The notes below the pieces were generated by a model, which worked only from the letters and a program-made list of their open reading frames with translations, was not told the origin of the DNA and made no database searches. A DNA stretch of 64,000 nt, taken from NCBI RefSeq assembly GCF_963676685.1, contig NC_092348.1:19691386-19755385 (forward strand), given 5' to 3'. This DNA comes from Mytilus edulis (lineage: Eukaryota; Mollusca; Bivalvia; Mytilida; Mytilidae). The position numbers and the translations under genes were made by a program. Shown here piece by piece: positions 11,991 through 22,509 of this stretch (the stretch's first letter is position 1; every line of letters starts with the position of its first letter).

Positions 11991-13179
11991 GGGATTGTAG
12001 TCACGAAACAAGGAACATATCCGATATCAACTGTGAAACAGTTATAGGTGTGCCTAATTGTAGTGTAAACCATTTGTATACAAAAATCGATTAATCGACT
12101 ATTAAACCCGTATTATTATCTTTAATTATTGATTTTCAATATATTACAAGCATCCACTGATTTAATTATGTGTCATTTTGTTTTACTTTAAAAAATAATA
12201 GTGTACAAAAATCGTAGTATTGAAAACGTATATAGATCTTAGTTATAATTATCAGCAATGAGAAAATATGAAAAGGCCTCTTATTGGCCACTTGAATTGA
12301 AAAAGAATTATATTTAGGTGCTAAATAACATCCTTCGAATGTTCATAAAACATCAGTTTCTCCTATATCAGCATTTGCATTGACGAATTGTGTTCTTCAT
12401 ATTTGCATTTGGGCTTCAAACTTCCTACTTTTAGCATGTGTAGTTAGGAATAGCAACATTTTAATATTGTCTTTAATACATAGATACGAGTAAATGCATT
12501 ACCCAACAAATAATTTGTAACAAAATGGTTTTTACAAAGACGTTAATGACTAAAATATAAAAGAGATAGTAGAGTTTTGATGTTTAAATCTTGTAAAACA
12601 TGCGAAAAGAGAAAAATCAAGGTAGTAACAAGACCCTAGGGTATTTGAATGAACCTTAAAAGAAATGAGATTGGGTGCGTGTAAACATTTTGGGTATACA
12701 TGTAGGTTGTTTCATTATACTCTATTGATCCTAAAACAATACTCAAAATCTAAAAAAAATTTCAATGTCAGTTTCCATACTTTTTGACGTAATAGCGACA
12801 TCATATGTCTCCTTTTAGAACCATTGTTTCTATGTTATGTCAAACAATTCATTTTTTTAATAACTGTTACATGTCTTTATGCTTGAATGATGTTTCTAAG
12901 TGTGGTTCTGCAATTTTAGGTGCAAGATAGTCACTGATGAATCCTCATCATTTTGTTATGGATGTCTCCTATTCAATATTCCGCTTCGGTAAAAACGATA
13001 ACAAATCCAGGAGCAGAACTATATGACAGGCCAAAGTGGACACAAAGAGCTTTTTTAAATATTAAAACATCGTTTTCTTAAATTAATTTCTAATAATAAA
13101 AAATGAATTTCTAATTAAAAAAAAACAATTTCTAATATCAATATAGAAATAAAGGCAACAGTAATATGCCTGTGTTCGA

Positions 13180-13480
13180 AATTCATAAATCGATTGAGAA
13201 AAAAAACAAATCCGGGTTACAACTTAAACTGAGGAAAACACATAAAATATAAGAGGAGAACTACGACATAACAGAAACACTACACACACAGAAACGAACT
13301 ATAATATAACACTGGCCATTTTTCTGACTTGGTACAGGACATTTTAAGAAAACAAATGGTGGGTTGAACCGGGTATTGTGCATGCCAAACCTCCCGCTTT
13401 TATTGCAATGTTAAATATAACATTAAAATGACAACATTACATGACTAGACTACAATACAGATCAATGGGAGAACATATAG
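13180..13480. repeat. Interspersed repeat inside the TIR element
   Basis: TTTTTCTGACTTGGTACAGG and GAACCGGGTATTGTGCATGC resemble the CTGACTTGGTACA core of family D, minus orientation, but are more diverged. It lies between the left subterminal repeats and the reverse transcriptase remnant. Confidence 0.5.
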
Positions 13481-13639
13481 AACAGAGAAACACACCAATA
13501 ATAGCTAACAAAAGGTATCAGGTTTAAAATTCAGCCAGTTGAAGTTTTAAATTTTAAGAAAAACGATATTTCTTTATATTTTAAAAATGAATATCGCATC
13601 AATACATTTTCTTCAATATACAGACTTGTCAGTATTATT

Positions 13640-14795
13640 TGTGATGTAGCTCTTTTTTGTCTTTTCAAACCAGTAAGATCGGAACCTTGTCATGATGAAA
13701 TGAGGAAATTCCTTCCTGTTCACTATACCAATAGAGAAATGGATGCAATCAACATCTGCATCGTTCTACATCACAAAGAGGTAACATGTAAAATTCCTAT
13801 CTATTTTAAAAATCACTCTGTTCCTATTGTATCCTACAGTTACACCAAAAACCATTGCACCTAAGTATAACTATAAACAAGCATTGCAGGACTTTGACTT
13901 AGAACAATACCTAAAAAAACCTCCGACATTTGACTGTTCCAACTCGCCTTATAATTACAGCCCCTCTGGCCATGTTATAACTGGGGATCTAAACATAATT
14001 CAACATGAAAATCTCCGAAAGGTGATTTCTCATGGTTCTAAGTTTAGAGAACCCCAACACATCAATTGGAACCATAACTTCAAAATAATTATGGATTCCA
14101 TTGAGGACTTCGCCAGAACATGGGCAAAAAGTGAAGAAGTAGAACTGGACACTTTGTCAGAATGGGTCAAAACTATCAGGTCTATGATAAAATTTCGCAT
14201 TTATAACTTGAAAAACTGGGTGAACGATCGCCCAAATCCGTTTTCGGAGACAAAGAGGCCGTGAAATGTCTATAATCTCTTCATGATCAGTTTGTTGTTG
14301 TTCCTGCGGACAAAGCGTCAAATAATATTGTCTTTGTATGTAAATCGTTAAAGAATTCTGTATAAATGAGCACTCAGGTAATCCCACATAAAAAGACATA
14401 TCATTTCACAAGGATGAGATTTTAGCAAATCATAAGTCCTTCATGGTTTCAATGGACATTACATTGAACACCAAATCAGAGGACTTACCTTGTTTGTATT
14501 GGATTCCTAAGCTCCAAAGTTCCGTACAAACAACGGGATATTGCTGGCTCATATTCGTGTTTCACTAAAGAATTGTCCCTTCGATTGACTAAAATTCTGT
14601 CCGCAGTGAAAGAGGGTCTTCAGAAATACTGCGGAACTGTTTACTCGCGTAGTAGTATTAACCATATGTAGATTCTTAAAAATGCTAAAGAATTTCGAGA
14701 TAATTTTCAATTTATTAGTTCTATCAAAACTTTAGATTTTTCAACCCTGTATACCACTATTCCTCATGTGTTTTGTCATTTGATTTTATCATGTG
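13640..14795 (+). pseudogene. Decayed reverse transcriptase fragment, Penelope-like
   Basis: Three-frame reading gives one degraded protein. An N-terminal part (EMRKFLPVHYTNREMDAIN near 13700) is followed by the longest open stretch, 13827-14264, with GHVITGDLNIIQHENLRKVI. Then, out of frame, come FVVVPADKASNNIVFVCK (about 14290), LPCLYWIPKL (about 14485) and TLDFSTLYTTIPH (about 14730). A D-x-S-x-LYTxIP motif followed by loss of the rest is typical of a truncated reverse transcriptase. The LYTTIP form and the PADKA motif suggest a Penelope-like or related mollusc element. The YxDD catalytic box is absent. Several frameshifts and stops show it is dead. It ends abruptly in a family D piece (14762-14822). 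Confidence 0.65.
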
Positions 14796-15249
14796 ATTAG
14801 GGACTTTCCGATTTACTTTTTTCTAATATTAACAATCTATTTCTTAATATTTAAAAACGAATTTGTTATATTGAGAATCTATTTCTTAATATCAAAAATG
14901 AATTTGTAATATTAAAAATCTATTTCTTTAAAAAAAATCGTTGATCAATATAAGAAATTCATGTTTTAATATTACATAATCAATTCTTAATATTGAAATT
15001 CGCGAAATTATTTTTTTATATTTGAAATTAATTTCCAATATTAATATATGATTTTCAAAAAAACATTTTCTAATAAAAATTAATACGGGTTTTATTAATA
15101 TTGAAAAAGGATTGTCCAATTTGGCCTGTCGTTGAACTACAATGTATTTTATAGTAATTCTTCTAAAAAAGGAATAGAAAATCAATCAATATTGTTTTCA
15201 ATTGTATAATAAAATATCATAATAATGTGATATTGAGTATATAATCAGC

Positions 15250-15482
15250 TTGTTTGCATACTGTCGAGTGACTACAACAAGACATTTTCTGCAGTGTATC
15301 CAACAGATTTATACAAACAATTTGTGAAGGAAGTATGTTGATCTCAATTTCCCATTCGAGCACAAGATTTGCAGCATTGTAATTGGGGAATTTCCATGTA
15401 AACATATCTAGGCATTTCTGTTCACATAAATAATGTTGTCTCTTGTAAGATTTATCTCAGAATATCATTTTAAACTGTAGAG
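15250..15482 (+). promoter_or_regulatory. Putative serpin B promoter region
   Basis: The counterpart of 7215-7459: GCATACTGTCGAGTGACTAC, AGGAAGTATGTTGATCTCAA, AACATATCTAGGCATTTCTG and ACTGTAGAG directly before ATG. The TATA-like site is weaker (CACATAAATAA). Confidence 0.5.
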
Positions 15483-16628
15483 ATGGCCACGTTAGTAGAT
15501 ATTCCTGTGGACTTTGAACAAAGTTTGATTGAATTCTCGACATCTTTGTTTCAAGGATTGAACAAAACAGATAGTGTTTGCTTGTCACCATATAGCATCA
15601 TAGCGGCTTTGTTGTTGGTGAAGATTGGAGCAAGTGGACAATCGAAGCAACAAATTTCCTCTGCTATTTTTCAAAATAGCTTATTTTCAGAAGAACAACA
15701 GTTGCAGTTTTATAAATCACTTCATAGTCAACTTACTCAAAAAGCTGGCGCCAATGTTAGTTTTGCTAGTGCAAATAGACTCTTCGTAAGCGACAGATTC
15801 ATAGTGTTGCAAACGGTCCAAGAAAATGCAAAACGATATTTTGGAGCCGATATAAGTATAAAGGACTTTACAAAATCTGAAGCATCTGCTTACGAGATGA
15901 ATAGTTGGGTATCAGAACAGACAGACGGTAAAATAAAGGATTTGATAAAGGAAGACTGGTTAGACCAAAGCACTGTAATGTTTATAATTAACGCTATATA
16001 CTTCAAAGCCACGTGGGAGAAACAATTTTTACCCAGAGACACGCAGAAAGAAATATTTTACCTTCCTAACAATAAAAAGATTGAAGTTGAAATGATGAGG
16101 CAACAAACACTTATTCCATATTTTCGAGGTCTGGACTTCTCTGCGATAGCATTACCCTTCAAGGGAGGAAAGTTTGATATGGTCTTTATTTTACCAAATG
16201 AAATACACGGGCTTCAAAATTTAGAAGCAAAGATAACACCAAAGTTCCTATTGGATATTTCTGCTGGATTTATTAGAAAGCATCGTACGAATGTATATAT
16301 TCCAAAATTTAAATTACAAACCGAGCTTAATTTGAAAAATGAATTACCTAAACTTGCTGTAGGAGATATCTTTAACAAGGCCAAAGCTAATTTTTCTAAT
16401 CTTATTTATGGGAGGAAAAGAGGGTTATACGTCGATGTTGCTGTCCATAAAGCCGTCTTCAACGTGAACGAAGCAGGCGTAGAGGGAGCTGCAGCTACAA
16501 CAATTGGAGTATTTTTTAAATCCTTAACTATGGTGTTCAGGGCACATAGACCGTTTTTGTTTTATGTCAGAGATATTAAATCGGGTCTTATTTTGTTTAT
16601 TGGACGATTCCATCCACAGGTCAGATGA
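15483..16628 (+). CDS. Serpin B, intracellular-type serine protease inhibitor
   Basis: A 381-residue single-exon serpin, closely similar to serpin A along its whole length, beginning MATLVDIPVDF without a signal peptide. It has NAIYFKATWEKQF, the hinge EAGVEGAAATT and PFLFYVRDIKSG...LFIGRF. P1 is Lys346 (codon 16518-16520) with Ser at P1', again predicting a trypsin-like target. The loop P7-P3' (TIGVFFKSLT) differs at most positions from serpin A (AISVSIRISP), while the scaffold is nearly unchanged. It lacks three residues relative to serpin A near the middle of the C-terminal third. AATAAA at 16724-16729 is the likely polyadenylation signal. It arose with serpin A by segmental duplication. 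Confidence 0.97.
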   Translation: MATLVDIPVDFEQSLIEFSTSLFQGLNKTDSVCLSPYSIIAALLLVKIGASGQSKQQISSAIFQNSLFSEEQQLQFYKSLHSQLTQKAGANVSFASANRLFVSDRFIVLQTVQENAKRYFGADISIKDFTKSEASAYEMNSWVSEQTDGKIKDLIKEDWLDQSTVMFIINAIYFKATWEKQFLPRDTQKEIFYLPNNKKIEVEMMRQQTLIPYFRGLDFSAIALPFKGGKFDMVFILPNEIHGLQNLEAKITPKFLLDISAGFIRKHRTNVYIPKFKLQTELNLKNELPKLAVGDIFNKAKANFSNLIYGRKRGLYVDVAVHKAVFNVNEAGVEGAAATTIGVFFKSLTMVFRAHRPFLFYVRDIKSGLILFIGRFHPQVR

Positions 16629-16829
16629 TTTTTAATAATTATTCATAAAACAGTTTTTGATTGAACAAACACTATTACATGTATTTTAAGCATCTTTACT
16701 GATGGCATTATGTGTATTATTTAAATAAAACGTATTTATATACTGTTTATTGTAAACAAACATGGGTTGTATCCGACAATGAGAAAACACGGTCAGTAAC
16801 GTAAATGTAAATGGATATATACGAAAATG

Positions 16830-17095
16830 CTGTATGAGAGCCAATGAGACAACTCTCCATCCATTTTTTATTTATGTTTTTGCTAATGTGGTCGAATGCT
16901 GTTTTCTGCTCTATGGTCGGGTTGTTGTCTCTTTGACACATTCCCCATTTCCATTCTCAATTTTATTATCGAATGGTTCAGTGAGTTTTCTATCATCACG
17001 TGGAGTCAGGCTTCCGTCATCCGTTTATATTTTACAAAAAATCTTCTTCCGTACAATTACTTGGCCAAATTTACTAAACATGGCCATAATCATAA
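16830..17095 (+). repeat. Repeat family A end, then family G remnant
   Basis: GGTCGGGTTGTTGTCTCTTT, GACACATTCCCCATTTCCAT and CTCAATTTTATT form the 3' end of family A; other copies are at 43025-43195, 48665-48775 and 53225-53340. It is followed by TTCCGTCATCCGTTTATATT and GGCCATAATCATAAC, resembling family G as seen after serpin A. Confidence 0.7.
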
Positions 17096-17407
17096 CTATC
17101 AAAAGTATAATAAGTAATGCAGTTCTTATCATAATGATATTGCATATTTTAGATATATATTTTTACAGAATCAGATTCATGCAATATCCGTTTTTTTTTT
17201 AAAACGTCCGACAATATAAGGAAGAAAAGAACATTATGATTTTCCTGTATTTTATCAGCTGCCTTTTTCTTTTACAGTTTTTACAGCCATTTCTACATCT
17301 TATTGTAAATATGAAAATCGCTAGTAAAGTTACTGGGTAATGATTTTTTTTAAAATATCGATTTAAGTTGAAATGATATGACATTTTTTTTAGTAGGAAC
17401 AGCAACT

Positions 17408-17452
17408 TGACGTCATAGGTCAAACGTTGACATCATTCGAATTGTGACGTCA
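17408..17452. promoter_or_regulatory. Two CRE-like palindromes TGACGTCA
   Basis: The 8-bp CREB/ATF-type site TGACGTCA occurs at 17408-17415 and 17445-17452; a third copy is at 18070-18077. There is no adjacent gene they clearly serve. They may belong to a mobile element rather than a host promoter. Confidence 0.4.
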
Positions 17453-17456
17453 TGCC

Positions 17457-17530
17457 AGGTATGCGATACGGGATTACTATGTGATACGGGGTATGCGATA
17501 CGGGGTATGCGATATAGGGTAGGTGATACA
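17457..17530 (+). repeat. Short minisatellite, GTATGCGATACGGG unit
   Basis: About five imperfect copies of a 14-15-bp unit (GTATGCGATACGGG, ATGTGATACGGGG, TATGCGATATAGGG and others). Confidence 0.8.
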
Positions 17531-17585
17531 GACTGGAAAAAAGAACCTTTATAAGATATACAAAATTGCTGTATTTTGTACTAAA

Positions 17586-17752
17586 CATATGATAAATAGA
17601 GATTAATACATGGCCTTTTCCATATAAGCCTGGGTATCATCCCGAGACCCCCATATCAGCCCGAGACGGAGTCGAGGTGCTTATATTGGTCGAGGGATGA
17701 TAACCAGGCTGATATGGAAAAGGCCATGTATTAATCACTTTATCATATATAC
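17586..17752. repeat. Long palindrome (foldback), about 167 bp
   Basis: The left arm GATTAATACATGGCCTTTTC followed by CATATAAGCCTGGGTATCAT pairs with the right arm ATGATAACCAGGCTGATATG plus GAAAAGGCCATGTATTAATC, with few mismatches over about 50 bp. The arms extend outward through ATGATAAA. ATATGATAAATA also recurs at 18256-18267, so 17587-18267 may be one unit with this hairpin at its left end. Confidence 0.8.
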
Positions 17753-18397
17753 TTCCGACAATAGCTATGTAAGGCAAATAAACAAATGCAATAACTTAAA
17801 CAGTCAAAAACTGTATAAGTAATATAAATTATGAATCAAATATACTATAATTGTCAAACAACAGCATCACTACCTCCTTATATATGCATGGTAACATTTC
17901 CTATAGAGGCATTTTGAAACATTGAAAATTTGGAAGTTTTATGATCATTACTAATCCATGTTTGTTGTACTATAAAATGATTCATAATTGTTAATCGCAT
18001 TTGTGAGAAAGTACAAAACTATCCCCATAAAAGTTCCCGTAAATTTTGACGTCGTCATAAAAAAACATCTGACGTCACAATGAAAGAGTAAACAACCGAT
18101 ACCGGAAACACCGGAAGTAACTTGCACGAGAGGCACTATTATGGGTTTTGTGCACGAGATGCACATGATATGGGTTATCAGCCCGGGTGGGAAATTATGG
18201 CCTGTGTACCTCCGCTCATTACACATATGCAAAAGCTATCATATCAATGCTAAGTATATGATAAATAAAAATAATTCATAATGTCAATTATATTAATTTT
18301 TTATTTCTGTATTTAAAATTTTTAATTTAGGAACTAATTATAACTTAACCAAGACATGCTCTTCGCACGCACAATTTATATGGACTACTGTTACTTT
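17753..18397. other. Noncoding DNA beside the palindrome
   Basis: It contains the third TGACGTCA (18070-18077) and the pair TTGCACGAGAGGCAC / GTGCACGAGATGCAC (about 18121-18165). No gene was seen. Confidence 0.5.
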
Positions 18398-18500
18398 CAC
18401 TGACTTCATTTAAAACCTTAATGAATACCAGTAAAATAAATATTGTTTGTTTTTAATTCTTGTTTTAACAAGAGAACAATGTGTTTTCAGAAAATAATTA
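18398..18500 (+). repeat. About 100-bp direct repeat, left copy
   Basis: CACTGACTTCATTTAAAACC through GTTTTAACAAGAGAACAATG is repeated, with moderate divergence, at 20508-20605. The two copies bracket the (ACT)n and family G arrays. Confidence 0.8.
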
Positions 18501-18529
18501 AGTGAGAGGTTTAGCGCCATAAATCTAGG

Positions 18530-18867
<338 letters not shown>

Positions 18868-18868
18868 T

Positions 18869-20410
18869 GAAGGGCAATAACTCCTTAGGGGGTCAATTGA
18901 CTATTTTGGTCATACTGACTTGTTTTTAGTTCTTACTTTGCTGTACATTATTGCTGTTTACAGTTTATCTCTATCTATAATAATATAATAACAAAAAAAC
19001 AGCAAAATTTCCTCAAAATTACCAATTCAGGGGCAGCAACCTAACAACCGATTATCCGATTCGACTGAAAATTCCAGGGCAGATAGATCGTGGCCTGATC
19101 AACAATTTCCTGTCAGATTTGCTCTAAATGCTTTGGTTTTTGAGTTATAAGATAAAAACGGCATTTTACCCCCATGTTCTATTTTTAGCCATGGCGGCCA
19201 TCTTGGTTTGTTGGCCGAGTTACGGGACACATTTTTTAAACTAGATACCCCAATGATGATTATGGCTAAGTTTGGTTAAATTTGGCACAGTAGTTTCAGA
19301 GGAGAAGATTTTTCTAAAAGATTATTAAGATTTACGAAAAATGGTTAAAAATTGACTATAAAGGGCAATAACTCCTAAAGTGGTCAACTGACCATTTTGG
19401 TCATGTTGACTTATTTGTAGATCTTATATTGCTGAACATTATTGCTGTTTACAGTTTATCTCTACCTATAATAATATTTAAGATAATAACCAAAAACATC
19501 AAAATTTCCTTAAAATTACCATTTCAGGGGCAGCAACCCAATAACAAAATGTCCGATTCATCTGAAAATTTCAGGGCAAATAGATCTTCTTGACCTGATG
19601 AACAATTTAACCCTGTCAGATTTGCTCTCAATGCTTTGGTTTTTGAGTTATAAGCCAAAAACTGCATTTTACCCCCTGTTCTATTTTTAGCCATGGCGGC
19701 CATCTTGTTTGGTTGGCCGGGTCACCGGACACATTTTTTAAACTAGATACCCCAATGATGATTATGGCCAAGTTTGGTTAAATTTGGCCCAGTAGTTTAA
19801 GAGGAGAAGATTTTTCTAAAAGACTACTAAGATTTACGAAAAATGGTTAAAAATTGACTATAAAGGGCAATAACTCCTAAAGTGGTCAACTGACCATTTT
19901 GGTCATGTTGACTTATTTGTAGATCTTACTTTGTTGAACATTATTGCTGTTCACAGTTTATCTCTATCTATAATAATATTCAAGATAATAACCAAAAACA
20001 GCAAAAATTCCTTAAAATTACCATTTCAGGGGCAGCAACCCAACAACGAAATGTCCTATTCATCTGAAAATTTCAGGGCAGATAGATCTTGACCTGATGA
20101 ACAACATTACCAAGTGTCAGATTTGCTCTAAATGCTTTGGTTTTTGAGTTATAAGCCAAAAACTGCATTTTACCCCTATGTTCTATTTTTAGCCATGGCG
20201 GCCATCTTGGTTGGTTGGCCGGGTCACTGGACACATTTTTTAAACTAGATACCCCAATGATGATTGTGGCCAAGTTTGGTTAAATTTGGCGCAGTAGTTT
20301 CAGAGGAGAAGATTTTTGTAAAAGTTAACGACGGACGACGACGACGGACGACGGACGCCGGACGCCAAGTGATGAGAAAAGCTCACTTGGCCTTTCGGCC
20401 AGGTGAGCTA
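18869..20410 (+). repeat. Family G tandem array, three units of about 0.5 kb
   Basis: AAGGGCAATAACTCCT begins units at 18870, 19361 and 19863 (periods 491 and 502 bp). Each unit holds TTTTGAGTTATAAG, AGCCATGGCGGCCATCTTG and ACTAGATACCCCAATGATGA. The last unit ends in GACGACGGACG repeats and a 30-nt hairpin, AGCTCACTTGGCC-TTTC-GGCCAGGTGAGCT (20380-20409), then (AAT)n. A 3' hairpin followed by a short simple-repeat tail is seen in some non-LTR retroelements. I recognise this unit as very common in bivalve DNA but do not know its class. The 66-codon minus frame at 20073-20273 is not a gene. Confidence 0.9.
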
Positions 20411-20507
20411 ATAATAATAATAATAATATTGTTTAATTATGTATAAATCTGTATTTGATTTAGCAACAATTATCTGATGATTGAGGGTCATTGAATGGTG
20501 GTTCGGT

Positions 20508-20605
20508 TTCACTGACTTCATTAAAGACCCAAAATGAATACCTGTAAAATAAATATAGTTTGTTTTTTATTATTTGTTTTAACAAGAGACCAATGTGTCT
20601 TCAAA
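20508..20605 (+). repeat. About 100-bp direct repeat, right copy
   Basis: The partner of 18398-18500: CACTGACTTCATTAAAGACC through TTTTAACAAGAGACCAATG. Confidence 0.8.
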
Positions 20606-20935
20606 AAATGGTTCTTCGACAGACTCTGAAGGACAGTATATTTCATATTTTTCATTTCAATCGGTCTTTCCTTTTTTTCAACTGTGCATCAGAAGGAAAA
20701 CATCGTTTCGTATTATCGACTGGTGACCCCATGACTTTCTCTACATTACGGATTTACAACGGAAGTCACTTGATCCTTATTGATCATTTGAGAAGTAATA
20801 TTGCATTATCTTAATTGAAACTTTTCATGTTAACATTGAATTTGTATTACTGTACATGTATATTACCATAAATAGAATGGTACCTGCAGTAAGGATCATC
20901 TAAGAATAATATTTTCGTTTTTATTGCAATATATG
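20606..20935 (+). other. Upstream region of serpin C
   Basis: It does not align with the upstream regions of serpins A and B. No TATA box was confidently placed. A frame at 20560-20814 has no domain. Confidence 0.5.
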
Positions 20936-22400
20936 ATGGCTTCGTTGGGTAATATTCCTGTTGACTTTCAACAAAGTTTAGTTAGATTCTCGACATCTTT
21001 GTATAAAGGATTGAACAAAACAGAGAGCTTGTGTGTATCACCTTATAGAATCACTGCTGCGTTTCTAATGTTGATGATTGGAGCAGGCGGACGATCAAAG
21101 CAGCAACTTTCAACAGCTATTTTCAAAAATAGTTTATTGTCCGACGAGGAGAATTTGAAATATTACAAGTCAATGCATACTTATATAGTTGAGAGAGATG
21201 GAATTAATGTTGTTTTGGCAAGTGCTAATAAGTTGTTCGTAAACGATCAATTTACAGTATTGCAAAATGTCCGAGAAAATGCAAAACAGTATTTTGGAGC
21301 CGATATTAGTGTTAAGGACTTTACAAAACCCAAGACATCTGCATTTGAAATAAATAGGTGGGTATTAAAAAAGACTTACGGCAAAATAAAGGATTTGATT
21401 AAAGAAAATTGGTTTGACAAAAACACTATAATGTTCATTATAAATGTTATATATTTTAAAGCCACGTGGTGGATGCCATTTTCTCCAAGTTCCACGAGAA
21501 AACAAACATTTTACCTTCCGAACAACAAAAAGATTGAAGTTGATATGATGCATAACAAGAAAGTATTTACCCTCTCGTATCGAGGTTTGGACTTCTCTGC
21601 AATAGCGTTACCATTCAAGGGTGGCTACTTTGATATGGTCTTCATTTTACCAGATGAGACGGATGGACTCCCAAATATTGAAGAGAAGATAACTCCTGAC
21701 TTTCTAAACGATATATCTACTGGATTTAAAAATTCGGTTTATAATATTGCCATTCCAAAATTTAAGTTGGAGTCCGAGTGTGATTTAACAAAAGAATTAC
21801 CTAAACTTGGAGTGAAAGACATTTTTGGATTTAAAGCTAATTTTTCAGATCTAATTATTGAGAGAACACAAGGCTTAGGCAGCAACCATTTGATTTTCTG
21901 GGGGGGGGGGGGGGGGGGGGGGGGGCTATGGTTTTTTTTTTCTGGACAAATTTTTTTTTCGCCTGCGGCGATAAACAACCTATTTTTTTCGCGACAAGTC
22001 GAAAACAATTTTTTTCTTTCAATTTTAGCATTACATATAGTGGCAGCTGAGGGTGAAACAAACAATTTTTTTTTCTCAGAATCAAAAACAAATTATTTTT
22101 TTCTCCAAAAACTGGAAACAAACTTTTTTTTCCAAAAAAAACCATAGCCCCCCCCCCCCCCCCCCCCCCCCAGAAAATCAAATGGTTGCTGCCTTACACA
22201 TCAAGGTTGCTGTGCATAAGGCTGTTTTCAACATGAACGAAGCAGGTATAGAGGGGGCAGCTGTTACAGCAGTTCGCTTTGGTTTAAGATTGAGGACAAT
22301 ACCAAGGTTCACTGCAGATGGACCATTTTTATATTATATTAGAGATATCAAATCTGGTCTTATTTTGTTTATTGGTCGATTCTACCCAAAAGTCAAATAG
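20936..22400 (+). pseudogene. Serpin C, split by a MITE insertion
   Basis: The left part, 20936-21877, encodes 314 residues from MASLGNIPVDF to a Leu codon (TTA). The right part, 22197-22400, encodes the last 67 residues. The sum, 381, matches serpins A, B and D. I start at 20936 because that ATG aligns with the other serpin starts; the frame also contains an ATG one codon earlier. The 316-bp MITE plus its 3-bp target duplication adds 319 bp, which shifts the frame, so the current gene would end in the insert and lack the reactive loop and C-terminal strands. The loop is otherwise intact: hinge EAGIEGAAVTA, P1 Arg, P1' Leu. Apart from the insertion no stop or frameshift was seen, so the hit is recent or polymorphic. 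AATAAA signals lie at 22491 and 22504. Confidence 0.93.
21878..22193. mobile_element. Foldback MITE with long G and C runs, TTA duplication
   Basis: The inverted ends start GGCAGCAACCATTTGATTTT and continue CTG, a G run of 26 (21900-21925), then CTATGGTTTTTT. The right end mirrors this with a C run of 24 (22148-22171). TTA flanks both sides (21875-21877, 22194-22196). A 3-bp TTA duplication fits PIF/Harbinger-type transposition. The interior is a series of T runs separated by AAACAA-type spacers, without coding capacity. The ORFs drawn across it on either strand are artefacts of the palindrome. Confidence 0.92.
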
Positions 22401-22509
22401 TTGAAGTTTTTTGAAAAACGACAGTATGGTAATTAGTAAACAACATTGTATACTAGCATTTAAAGAATGGCTCTGATGGCTATTATATAAAATAAATTGT
22501 TCTAATAAA

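Larger units (their letters stand above)
13026..15129. mobile_element. TIR DNA-transposon-like element, 2.1 kb, nonautonomous
   Basis: The ends are 17-bp inverted repeats, ACAGGCCAAAGTGGACA on the left and the complement of ACAGGCCAAATTGGACA on the right, with one mismatch. Both subterminal regions hold many variants of TTTCTTAATATT / AATTTCTAATA, as many DNA transposons do. The corresponding site in serpin block copy 1 is empty. No transposase was seen. The interior holds a decayed reverse transcriptase and pieces of interspersed repeats. I could not define a target duplication. Confidence 0.75.
11735..17100 (+). repeat. Segmental duplication, copy 2 (serpin B block)
   Basis: The partner of 5926-8960. 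Gene order and upstream landmarks are the same. The main difference is the 2.1-kb TIR element at 13026-15129, which interrupts sequence that is continuous in copy 1 (around ATGAACTATAATG, 7132-7144). Confidence 0.85.

Noticed and set aside
13827-14264. A functional 145-residue gene
   Set aside because: It is the longest surviving piece of a decayed reverse transcriptase; matching protein continues on both sides in other frames with stops.
20073-20273. 66-codon minus frame in the family G array
   Set aside because: It has no recognised domain, and the related 18869-19860 units do not show a matching full-length frame.
20924-20935. Serpin C start upstream of 20936
   Set aside because: The frame extends upstream through a TTG at 20924, but the ATG at 20936 aligns with the MA(T/S)L starts of serpins A, B and D.
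21739-22181. Overlapping frames across the MITE in serpin C with poly-Gly and poly-Pro
   Set aside because: They arise from the G and C runs and the palindrome of the insertion.
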